Assembly (NCBI GenBank): GCA_021155145.1
Contig: JAJNPX010000241.1
Coordinates: 1 to 10,357 of the forward strand
Reading direction: 5' to 3'
DNA: 10,357 bases
Source of the DNA: Acidisarcina sp.
GTDB lineage: Bacteria > Acidobacteriota > Blastocatellia > Pyrinomonadales > Pyrinomonadaceae
The notes below the pieces were generated by a model. The model did no database searches. It had not been told where the DNA came from and saw nothing but the letters and a program-made list of their open reading frames with translations. Shown here piece by piece: positions 1-5,075 of this stretch (within the stretch, counting starts at the first letter, position 1; every line of letters begins with the position of its first letter). The position numbers and the translations under genes were made by a program.

Positions 1-597
1 AACCTGCGGAAACAGATCGAGAACGTCAAGCTTCATGGCGTTACGCCGGTCGTCGCGATCAACGCGTTCGAGAGCGATCATCCGGAGGAGATCGAAGCCG
101 TCAAGCGGATAGCGATCGAATCGGGAGCGCTCGGCGCGGCCGTTTCGACGCATTGGGCGGACGGCGGTAAAGGCGCTGTTGAATTAGCTGAAATGGTGAT
201 CGATGCTGCGGAACAGCCGAGCGATTTCAAATTCCTTTATGAACTGGATCAGCCGATCAAGGCGAAGATCGAGACAATTGCGAAGAAGATCTACGGGGCC
301 GTTGATGTCTTTTACGAACCGTTTGCCGATCAGCAGATCGCGTCGTATGAGCAGAACGGCTTTGGCAGCTTGCCGATCTGCATGGCGAAAACGCACTTGA
401 GTCTTAGCCATGACCCGAAGCTGAAAGGAGCACCAACCGGTTTTACGCTGCCGATCCGCGAGGTGCGAGCAAGCGTTGGTGCCGGATTTATATATCCGAT
501 CTGCGGCGACATGCGGACGATGCCCGCGCTGCCCGAACATCCGGCCGCCGAACGCGTGGATATCGACGAGAACGGTAATATCGTCGGGCTTTTCTAG
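1..597 (+). CDS. fhs: Formate-tetrahydrofolate ligase, C-terminal part (5' end outside window)
   Basis: Cytosolic enzyme that joins formate to tetrahydrofolate using ATP, giving 10-formyl-THF for one-carbon metabolism. The frame is open from base 1 to a TAG at 595-597, giving 198 residues. The family is usually about 555-560 residues, so roughly the last third is present. Recognisable family segments are NAFESDHPEEI near the left edge, KTHLSLSHDPKLKGAPTGF, the REVRASVGAGFIYPICGDM stretch and the closing VDIDENGNIVGLF, which is the normal C-terminus of this family. The truncation is only the window boundary; nothing looks broken. The next gene, sufU, starts 36 bp downstream and is not obviously related in function. 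No U-tract terminator follows the stop; the only nearby structure is the hairpin at the sufU start. Family assignment is very secure. Confidence 0.96.
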   Translation, partial: NLRKQIENVKLHGVTPVVAINAFESDHPEEIEAVKRIAIESGALGAAVSTHWADGGKGAVELAEMVIDAAEQPSDFKFLYELDQPIKAKIETIAKKIYGAVDVFYEPFADQQIASYEQNGFGSLPICMAKTHLSLSHDPKLKGAPTGFTLPIREVRASVGAGFIYPICGDMRTMPALPEHPAAERVDIDENGNIVGLF

Positions 598-607
598 CTA
601 GGCTATC

Positions 608-645
608 CAACTCGGGCATACTAAAATAGAACTATGTCCGAGTTG
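608..645 (+). promoter_or_regulatory. Hairpin / inverted repeat covering the sufU start codon
   Basis: The left arm CAACTCGGGCATA (608-620) pairs with the right arm TATGTCCGAGTTG (633-645), with one G.U wobble (616/637) and a 12-base loop, CTAAAATAGAAC. The sufU ATG (634-636) lies inside the right arm. The -10-like hexamer TAAAAT (622-627) lies in the loop. As DNA it could be an operator flanking a -10 element. As RNA made by read-through from fhs it would bury the start codon. It has no downstream U-tract, so an intrinsic terminator for fhs is unlikely. The pairing is read directly from sequence; the role is inferred. Confidence 0.6.
622..627 (+). promoter_or_regulatory. Candidate -10 element for sufU (possible leaderless start)
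   Basis: TAAAAT matches the TATAAT consensus at five of six positions. Standard spacing would put the transcript start about 7 bases after the hexamer, at the A of the ATG at 634. No convincing -35 hexamer is found 16-18 bases upstream, and no Shine-Dalgarno sequence precedes the ATG. Both fit a leaderless mRNA but do not prove it. Confidence 0.3.
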
Positions 646-1083
646 AACGAGCTTTATCAGGAAACCATCCTGGAACATAACAAAAACCCGCGTAATTTTC
701 GGGATATCGAAGACGCGGACAAGTTTGCCGACGGGAAGAATCCGTTGTGCGGCGATGCTTTGCGCGTTTACGTGAAATTGGACGGCGACAAGGTAAGCGA
801 TGTCGCCTTTAAGGGTTCGGGCTGTGCGATCTCCAAGGCCTCGGCGTCGATGATGACGCAAACGGTTGTCGGTAAGACCAGGGAAGAGGCCGAGGAGCTT
901 TTTGACGAATTTCACAAAATGGTGACCGGCGGCCTGGATGTTGAAACGGATGAGAACCATCTTGGCAAGCTGAAGATCTTTGCCGGAGTTCTCGAATTCC
1001 CGGCCCGTGTTAAATGCGCCTCGCTTAGCTGGCACACCTTGAATGCCGCACTCCGCGGCGAAGAGGAGGTTTCGACCGAGTGA
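634..1083 (+). CDS. sufU: SufU-type iron-sulfur cluster assembly scaffold / sulfurtransferase
   Basis: Cytosolic protein of the IscU/NifU N-terminal fold. SufU-type members accept sulfur from the cysteine desulfurase SufS as zinc-bound sulfur-transfer proteins of the SUF Fe-S assembly system. The 149-residue product has all expected ligands: Cys39 and Asp41 in NPLCGD, Cys64 in GSGCAISKASASMM, and Cys128 in RVKCASLSWHTL. The extra segment between the second and third cysteines (about residues 95-115, with LDVETDENHLGKLK) is typical of SufU rather than IscU. The N-terminal LYQETILEHNKNPRN is also standard. No sufB, sufC, sufD or sufS is visible here, so the gene stands apart from its usual partners within this window. 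Its last bases overlap the start of a truncated hemoglobin gene, implying translational coupling. The ATG chosen is the only one that fits the family N-terminus; it lacks a Shine-Dalgarno sequence and sits in a hairpin. Confidence 0.94.
   Translation: MSELNELYQETILEHNKNPRNFRDIEDADKFADGKNPLCGDALRVYVKLDGDKVSDVAFKGSGCAISKASASMMTQTVVGKTREEAEELFDEFHKMVTGGLDVETDENHLGKLKIFAGVLEFPARVKCASLSWHTLNAALRGEEEVSTE
1064..1069 (+). promoter_or_regulatory. Strong Shine-Dalgarno sequence for the hemoglobin gene
   Basis: AGGAGG lies inside the 3' end of sufU, 10 bases before the GTG at 1080. It supports GTG as a real start despite the non-ATG codon and is the only near-perfect ribosome site I see ahead of a gene in the window. 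Confidence 0.7.
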
Positions 1084-1466
1084 CGAAACCCGACATCGAG
1101 ACGCGTGCCGATATCGACCGGCTGCTTGCAAGATTTTATGAACTCGCCATTCATGACGCCGAGATCGGCCACCATTTCGTCGAACTGGACCTCGAACATC
1201 ACCTCCCGATCATTGGGGATTTCTGGGAAAAGGTCCTTTTCAACAATCCCGTCTATTTCAACAATCCGCTAGTGGTTCACCAGAAGCTGCATCTGATCTC
1301 ACCATTATTGCCCCAACACTTCCTTCGCTGGGTAGAGATATTCTCCGGTGTGGTCGATGGGATGTTCGCAGGCGAGACGGCAGACCTCGCCCGATCAAGA
1401 GCTGCGATGATCGCCAATAGCCTCGATCAACGACTGAATTCCGGGTATGAGATAGCTCGCGGGTAA
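1080..1466 (+). CDS. Group III truncated hemoglobin
   Basis: Small cytosolic heme protein of the 2-over-2 globin fold. Group III members bind O2 or NO, and their physiological jobs are mostly unsettled. The 128-residue product has the group III signature: the helix B pair Phe19-Tyr20 in LLARFYELAIHD, Phe48-Trp49 in GDFWEKVLF, then NPVYFNNPLVVHQKLH and LLPQHFLRW. The proximal heme ligand should be one of the histidines in HQKLH (His67 or His71); I cannot settle which without an alignment. The C-terminal SRAAMIANSLDQRL matches the last helix of the family. Translation starts at GTG overlapping the sufU stop (GTGA), with a good AGGAGG upstream, so expression is probably coupled to sufU. A link to Fe-S assembly, such as NO or O2 protection, is inferred from that coupling only. 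Confidence 0.9.
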   Translation: MTKPDIETRADIDRLLARFYELAIHDAEIGHHFVELDLEHHLPIIGDFWEKVLFNNPVYFNNPLVVHQKLHLISPLLPQHFLRWVEIFSGVVDGMFAGETADLARSRAAMIANSLDQRLNSGYEIARG

Positions 1467-1488
1467 GGTCAAAATTGCCGGTATTGTA

Positions 1489-1516
1489 TTGCCGCCGACA
1501 CAAGTAATTGGATAAC
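1489..1516 (+). promoter_or_regulatory. Weak candidate promoter for the DUF2585 gene
   Basis: TTGCCG (1489-1494), a 16-base spacer and GATAAC (1511-1516) match the sigma-70 hexamers at four of six positions each. The predicted transcript start is near 1523, five bases before the ATG, so a near-leaderless mRNA would result. The 61-bp gap after the hemoglobin gene holds no clear terminator. Low confidence. Confidence 0.25.
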
Positions 1517-1527
1517 CTATTCGCCGG

Positions 1528-2112
1528 ATGACATCAGAAACTGAGAGGCCATTGTCGCCGCTTCCGATAGCTCTATCCGTTCTCGGGGCGGTTCTGATGA
1601 GCGGCGTGCTCTGGTGGGAGGACCGCATCTGGTGGTGCAAGCAGGGCGATTGGGCGGTGTATATCAATGAGGCCTGGAACAGCAGCCATACGTCGCAGCA
1701 CGTACTCGATCCCTACACGTTCACACATGTTCTTCATGGCGTCGCATTCTTTTGGCTCGCCGGGCTGATCTTTACCAGGCTCGCCAACGACTGGCGCTTT
1801 CTGATCGCGATCGTACTCGAGTCAGCATGGGAAATTTTCGAGAACAGCAACTATATTATTGAGAAGTACCGCCAGAACACCGCATCGCTGGACTATTTTG
1901 GCGATTCGATAGCCAACTCTATCGGCGATGTCGCCGCATGTGCGTTCGGATTTTGGGTGGCGGTGAAACTAGGTGCCTGGAGGTCGCTCGCTTTCTTTGT
2001 GGCCGTCGAACTGATCCTTATCTTCTGGATCCGAGACAGCCTGCTTATAAATATTCTAATGTTGATCTATCCGATCGAAGGGATAAAACATTGGCAGATG
2101 GCTATCGGATGA
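1528..2112 (+). CDS. DUF2585 family integral membrane protein
   Basis: Inner-membrane protein of unknown function, 194 residues, the usual length for DUF2585 (also called UPF0314). Hydrophobic segments lie at about residues 11-30, 67-85, 89-104, 131-149, 152-168 and 171-182. Family motifs are DPYTFTHVLHG (61-71), WEIFENS (101-107), DYFGDSIANSIGD (122-134), IRDSLLINILMLIYPIE (168-184) and a closing IKHWQ. The conserved charged and polar residues (His67, Glu102, Glu105, Asp126, Asp134, Arg169) sit at membrane edges and could line a site, but no biochemical role is known to me. The start ATG gives a short charged N-terminus before the first membrane helix and lacks a Shine-Dalgarno sequence. The gene converges on the minus-strand reductase-like gene with only 18 bp between stops and no terminator hairpin. 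Confidence 0.85.
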   Translation: MTSETERPLSPLPIALSVLGAVLMSGVLWWEDRIWWCKQGDWAVYINEAWNSSHTSQHVLDPYTFTHVLHGVAFFWLAGLIFTRLANDWRFLIAIVLESAWEIFENSNYIIEKYRQNTASLDYFGDSIANSIGDVAACAFGFWVAVKLGAWRSLAFFVAVELILIFWIRDSLLINILMLIYPIEGIKHWQMAIG

Positions 2113-2130
2113 CGGGCCCCGACTTGAATA

Positions 2131-2922
2131 TCACCGTTCGCCTCTCGCTGCCTCGACCTGCGTTTCCAATTCCACAACAAGCCGTCGAGATCCCGGCTGG
2201 TCAAAGGTCTCGATCCAGCGAAGCGTCTCATCGAGAATGCGAAGTTGATGCTGTTTCCAGTTGGGCTGACCCGCGACGCAGCCGAGTTCACCGGAATAAT
2301 AAGCAGTTCGTGGCGGGCGGACGCGATCTGTGATGGCGCGATCTACCGAGATCACGATCGAAGGTATGCCATAGTACTCAAGGCCGCGTGCCAAGATCCC
2401 AAGCGTCTGATGGCATAGCCGTGAAGCCGGGATCAGAAGGGCGGCCTGAACCTCGTAACGTTTCAGGCGTTCGGCAAGCCTCGGTGCCATCTCGCCGGCG
2501 ACCATCGCGGCGTTCGGTATATAAGGGCTCAGGCTCCACCAACATTCGTTCACGCGGCCGAGTACGGCGTTGGCCTCATACTCGAGCAGGCGGTCGACCG
2601 GAATCTGCGAATTCCGGTCCTCCTGCACGGCCTTGGGATCATAGCCCTTGGATGCGTACCGCAGATCTGCCGCTTCGACCTCGAGCGGGATCTCTCTGAT
2701 ATCGTGGTCGCCGTCTTTCGATGCGAGGTCGAAGGGCTCGGTACCATCGATATAGGCACCGGCAGATGAGATGAGCGCCAGATTCATCATCGGAAGTGCT
2801 CGCCTGACCGGTGTGAAAGGCGAATGTGTGTTCTCCACGAATGGATACCCGACAAGGGATTCATCGCCGTTCCAACGCGAAAACCGGCTAACGAATTGCG
2901 GCTGCTTTTCTATGAGTTCCAT
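2131..2922 (-). CDS. Glycine/sarcosine/betaine/D-proline reductase component B family protein (GrdB/PrdB-like, cysteine form)
   Basis: 263-residue soluble protein of the family that includes the selenoprotein B subunits of the Stickland reductases. Seen in sequence: FSRWNG near residue 14, SPFTPVRRALPMMNLALISSAG (34-55), DGDHDIREIP (70-79), YDPKAVQEDRNSQIPVDRL (94-112), CHQTLGILARGLEYYGIPSIV (170-190) and a C-terminal RPPRTAYYSGELG (202-214). No in-frame TGA is needed. Cys170 in RLCHQT is the notable cysteine, in the segment near which the reductase proteins carry their redox-active residues. No partner genes for an amino-acid reductase (GrdA, GrdC/D, GrdE, thioredoxin) are nearby, so a true glycine or proline reductase role is unlikely; stand-alone members are poorly characterised. 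It follows the DUF4149 gene by 5 bp and is probably co-transcribed. No clear Shine-Dalgarno precedes the ATG, fitting translational coupling. Confidence 0.8.
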   Translation of the reverse strand: MELIEKQPQFVSRFSRWNGDESLVGYPFVENTHSPFTPVRRALPMMNLALISSAGAYIDGTEPFDLASKDGDHDIREIPLEVEAADLRYASKGYDPKAVQEDRNSQIPVDRLLEYEANAVLGRVNECWWSLSPYIPNAAMVAGEMAPRLAERLKRYEVQAALLIPASRLCHQTLGILARGLEYYGIPSIVISVDRAITDRVRPPRTAYYSGELGCVAGQPNWKQHQLRILDETLRWIETFDQPGSRRLVVELETQVEAARGER

Positions 2923-2927
2923 AGCTG

Positions 2928-3458
2928 CTATATCTTAAACTCTTTCTCAAAATTATATGGCTGGCTTGCTGTCCCCGATGATAAGTTTTGACGCCGGTTG
3001 GCGATGACAAAGAACGCGATGAAGCCGGCGGCCATTGCGGCCATCAGAACCCAAACGGAATATTCGTGCAGCGTGTTGAACTGGACGCGAAGCGGATCGT
3101 CAACAGCGATCTCGTCGATCGGCCTGCCGCCCATCTGTGCCCGAACCGAAAGCAGCATGAATCCAATGACGAATTGTCCGACAGCGCAGGCGACGGCAAT
3201 TATCGAGATCAGGACACGGTCGATCCATACCCAAAGCCTGCCGATATCTCGTGCGGTCAAGAGCGAAAGGACTACCAGGAGGATTGCAATGCCGAGGCCG
3301 CCCAGATTCAGAAAAGTCAGTGAGCGGCCGACAACTGCGCCCGCGAGTTCGCGCTGCGGCAGAACGGCGAACGCTGCCTGTGCGACCGCAATGAAAAAGA
3401 CGGCAGCACCGAGCCAAATGCCTAGCAACAAAAGCCTTAAGTCAGTCACAAACTTCAT
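2928..3458 (-). CDS. DUF4149 domain (TMEM205-like) membrane protein
   Basis: 176-residue inner-membrane protein with four predicted membrane helices, at about residues 8-30, 48-68, 80-104 and 134-154. The first helix follows a short basic start (MKFVTDLRLLLLGIWLGAA). The loop after helix 3 contains RAQMGGRPIDEIAVDDPLRVQFNTLHEYSVWVLM; the F-x-x-LHxxSV element before the last helix is the hallmark I use for DUF4149. The last 20 residues are polar and poorly conserved-looking. Function is unknown. It is the first gene of a minus-strand pair with the GrdB/PrdB-like gene, and it has a good candidate promoter 27-55 bp upstream with inverted repeats around it. The ATG chosen is the first in frame and fits the membrane topology. 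Confidence 0.82.
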   Translation of the reverse strand: MKFVTDLRLLLLGIWLGAAVFFIAVAQAAFAVLPQRELAGAVVGRSLTFLNLGGLGIAILLVVLSLLTARDIGRLWVWIDRVLISIIAVACAVGQFVIGFMLLSVRAQMGGRPIDEIAVDDPLRVQFNTLHEYSVWVLMAAMAAGFIAFFVIANRRQNLSSGTASQPYNFEKEFKI

Positions 3459-3468
3459 CTGATAAACC

Positions 3469-3480
3469 GTTCGGGCGAAC
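3469..3480. repeat. Inverted repeat GTTCG-GG-CGAAC at predicted minus-strand transcript start
   Basis: Five-base arms with a two-base centre. It spans the expected transcript start (about 3478) of the DUF4149 pair, a typical place for a repressor operator. A role is inferred only from position. Confidence 0.35.
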
Positions 3481-3484
3481 CATC

Positions 3485-3513
3485 ATTATGTAGCTTTTCT
3501 TTCGAAAGGGCAA
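3485..3513 (-). promoter_or_regulatory. Candidate sigma-70 promoter for the DUF4149 / GrdB-like pair
   Basis: Read on the minus strand: TTGCCC (3513-3508), a 17-base spacer, then CATAAT (3490-3485). This is four of six and five of six matches to the consensus with ideal spacing. The expected start, near 3478, gives a 5' leader of about 20 bases before the ATG at 3458. It is the best-matching two-box promoter I found in the window. Confidence 0.45.
3499..3508. repeat. Perfect palindrome CTTTCGAAAG in the divergent intergenic region
   Basis: Ten-base perfect palindrome inside the spacer and touching the -35 box of the minus-strand promoter. It shares the TTCG/CGAA core with the repeat at 3469-3480, centre to centre 29 bp. 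A regulator could bind both, but short palindromes also occur by chance. Confidence 0.3.
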
Positions 3514-3544
3514 AAGAATCGGGCAGAATCATTGTTGCGGCGGT

Positions 3545-3574
3545 TTGTCCGAAACGATGGCGATGGATGATACT
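3545..3574 (+). promoter_or_regulatory. Weak candidate promoter for the plus-strand glycan operon
   Basis: TTGTCC (3545-3550), an 18-base spacer and GATACT (3569-3574), four of six matches each. The predicted start, near 3581, falls just before the GGGAAAG ribosome-site-like stretch (3583-3589) and the ATG at 3597. If right, it rules out the upstream in-frame ATG at 3567. Confidence 0.28.
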
Positions 3575-3596
3575 TCTATGTTGGGAAAGTTCGATT

Positions 3597-3848
3597 ATGA
3601 CCAATTCTGACGCACGGCTCAAAGAGATCGCCGAGCATACCTCAAAGGCCTCGCACGACGTAAGAACGCCTCTGACAAGTATCTCCGGTTTTGCGGAACT
3701 CCTGGTCGAGGATGCGAACCTCTCTGCCTCTTCGAGAGACTGTGCCGAGACGATATTGAACGAGACCCGTTCACTGATCGAACGGCTCGACCGCTACTTC
3801 CTTGAGATCGGCCGGCTGGCCGATGTTTCCTATCCGCGAGATGAGTAG
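3597..3848 (+). CDS. Stand-alone histidine kinase dimerization/phosphoacceptor (HisKA) domain protein
   Basis: 83-residue protein consisting almost entirely of one HisKA (DHp) helical hairpin. The H-box KASHDVRTPLTSISGFAELL (residues 17-36) carries the phosphoacceptor His20 followed by Asp21 and Thr24 (HDxxT), the pattern needed for both phosphotransfer and phosphatase chemistry. A second helix runs about residues 45-74. No sensor region precedes it and no ATP-binding HATPase domain (N, G1 or G2 boxes) follows, because the stop is followed at once by another gene. It could act as a phosphotransfer protein, as a dimerization decoy for a full kinase, or be a kinase remnant. ATG 3597 was chosen over 3567 (10 residues longer) for its upstream GGGAAAG and because the extra residues look non-conserved. 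The 3' end overlaps the VpsJ-like gene by 8 bp. Confidence 0.78.
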   Translation: MTNSDARLKEIAEHTSKASHDVRTPLTSISGFAELLVEDANLSASSRDCAETILNETRSLIERLDRYFLEIGRLADVSYPRDE

Positions 3849-4995
3849 CCGGCCCACACTAGAGACCGTGTACGAGACTCTGATGGCATGGTGCCGCGCC
3901 GACGAGTATCGCGGATACGATCCGTTTGACGGGTTGAATAGCCGTCTGTTTCAGCAGATGCCCGCGCGCCAGTTCAGGCTGGCCCGATTCGGCTGGATCC
4001 AGGTCATCAAGCGATGCCCGATAGATCTGCGGCAGGTGTTGCAGGTGCCCAAAACGATCAATCCAAAGGCGATCGCGCTATTCGCTCTCGCCGAACTTTC
4101 GGCGGACAGAGGCCGCGATCCGACGGATCTCGTTCGAATGCTCAAAAGCCTCTCGTTTTCAGTTGGCGAGGGCAAGGCCGCGTACGGGTACAATTTCGAC
4201 TGGCAGTCGAGCGTGTTTTATGCCCCGCTAGGAACTCCGACGATCGTCCCCACGGCGTTTGCCGCCAGAGCGTTGACCGAGAATTTTGTTCGCAACGGGA
4301 GTGAGGAAAACCTCGATCTGGCTCGTCAGCTGTGCCGATTTGTCGTCGAGGACCTTAATCGCCCATTCGAGACAGAGTCGGAGGTTTGCTTCAGCTACAC
4401 CCCGTTGGATAATTCGATGATCTACAATGCAAGCCTGCTTGCGGCGGAGACACTTGCTTCGGTGGGCAAAATAGATGGGAACGAGCACTATCTCGACCTT
4501 GCGACGAGGGCGGCACGATTCGTTATCGAACGGCAGGAACCGAACGGTGCGTGGCGGTATGGCCCATCCGCTCAGCACAAGTGGATCGATAGTTTTCACA
4601 CGGCGTTCGTTTTGTCGTCATTGAACCGGATACTCAACGCTGTTCCGGAAATGGAGTCCGCCGAACGTGCGATAAAGAAAGGCATCGGATATTGGATCGA
4701 CTCCTTCTTCCTCAGCGACGGAACGCCGAAGTATTTTGCCGAACGGACGTACCCGGTCGATATACATTCCGCGGGAACCGCGATCGCCACGCTCGCCGAG
4801 CTAAGGTCGTATGACGAACGTGCTCTGCCGCTTGCCGGCCGCGTGGCGGACTGGACCATTCAAAATATGCGCGATCCAGCGGGCTTCTTCTATTATCAGA
4901 AACGCCGGATGATGACGGTAAAGACCCCGTTCATGCGTTGGGGACAAGCGTGGATGGCCTACGGCCTGGCCAAGCTTATCGCTGCCGCCGGGTGA
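3841..4995 (+). CDS. VpsJ-like alpha/alpha-toroid polysaccharide biosynthesis protein
   Basis: 384-residue soluble-looking protein without signal peptide or membrane helix. Repeated helical pairs with alternating motifs suggest an (alpha/alpha) barrel as in terpenoid cyclases and glycan-processing toroids. Landmarks are WCRADEYRGYDPFDGLNS (17-34), GYNFDWQS (116-123), VPTAFAARAL (136-145), YTPLDNSMIYNASLL (186-200), PNGAWRYGPS (234-243), KWIDSFHTAFVLSSL (247-261), YPVDIHSAGTAI (304-315) and RWGQAWMAYGLA (366-377). Clustered Asp, His, Trp and Tyr residues look like a conserved carbohydrate pocket. Relatives occur in exopolysaccharide loci and have been named VpsJ after the Vibrio gene, while others carry misleading enzyme names; no reaction is established to my knowledge. 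ATG 3841 is preferred over in-frame starts at 3802 (TTG) and 3823 because it leaves the shortest overlap with the HisKA gene and a plausible N-terminus. asnB follows after 80 bp. Confidence 0.75.
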   Translation: MSSRPTLETVYETLMAWCRADEYRGYDPFDGLNSRLFQQMPARQFRLARFGWIQVIKRCPIDLRQVLQVPKTINPKAIALFALAELSADRGRDPTDLVRMLKSLSFSVGEGKAAYGYNFDWQSSVFYAPLGTPTIVPTAFAARALTENFVRNGSEENLDLARQLCRFVVEDLNRPFETESEVCFSYTPLDNSMIYNASLLAAETLASVGKIDGNEHYLDLATRAARFVIERQEPNGAWRYGPSAQHKWIDSFHTAFVLSSLNRILNAVPEMESAERAIKKGIGYWIDSFFLSDGTPKYFAERTYPVDIHSAGTAIATLAELRSYDERALPLAGRVADWTIQNMRDPAGFFYYQKRRMMTVKTPFMRWGQAWMAYGLAKLIAAAG

Positions 4996-5010
4996 GCCCT
5001 ATGCCCTACC

Positions 5011-5031
5011 CGCGGTGTTCGTTACACTGTG
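5011..5031 (+). promoter_or_regulatory. Small hairpin between the VpsJ-like gene and asnB
   Basis: CGCGGTGT (5011-5018) can pair with ACACTGTG (5024-5031) around a five-base loop, with two G.U wobbles. No T-tract follows, so it is not a classical terminator; it could be a processing or pausing element. The 80-bp gap has no convincing promoter, so asnB is probably in the same transcript. Confidence 0.2.
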
Positions 5032-5075
5032 TCTGTCAACGGACAAGCGAGACGACTGTGAACTAAGCGAAAAAG

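Noticed and set aside
608..645. Intrinsic terminator for fhs
   Set aside because: The stem is strong, but the following bases are AACGAGC with no T-tract and the right arm is coding sequence of sufU.
598..1131. 177-codon antisense open frame opposite sufU and the hemoglobin start
   Set aside because: It is entirely opposite a strongly conserved protein with all catalytic cysteines; the reverse frame shows no family motif and is explained by codon bias.
2113..2130. Bidirectional terminator between the convergent genes
   Set aside because: Only a GGGCCC palindrome is present, with no loop and no T-tract on either side.
2998..3462. 154-codon plus-strand open frame opposite the DUF4149 gene
   Set aside because: Its product has no recognisable domain and mirrors membrane-helix codons; the minus-strand frame has clear topology and family motifs.
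3521..3538. Sigma-54 promoter resemblance (GGGCAG ... TTGC)
   Set aside because: The GG and GC elements are 13 bases apart instead of the required 10.
3567..3596. Ten-residue N-terminal extension of the HisKA protein from ATG 3567
   Set aside because: It has no ribosome site, overlaps the putative plus-strand promoter and adds residues unlike the domain; ATG 3597 is better placed.
5024..5032. ACACTGTGT palindrome upstream of asnB as an operator
   Set aside because: Nine bases, chance level, and no promoter hexamers in the correct place around it.
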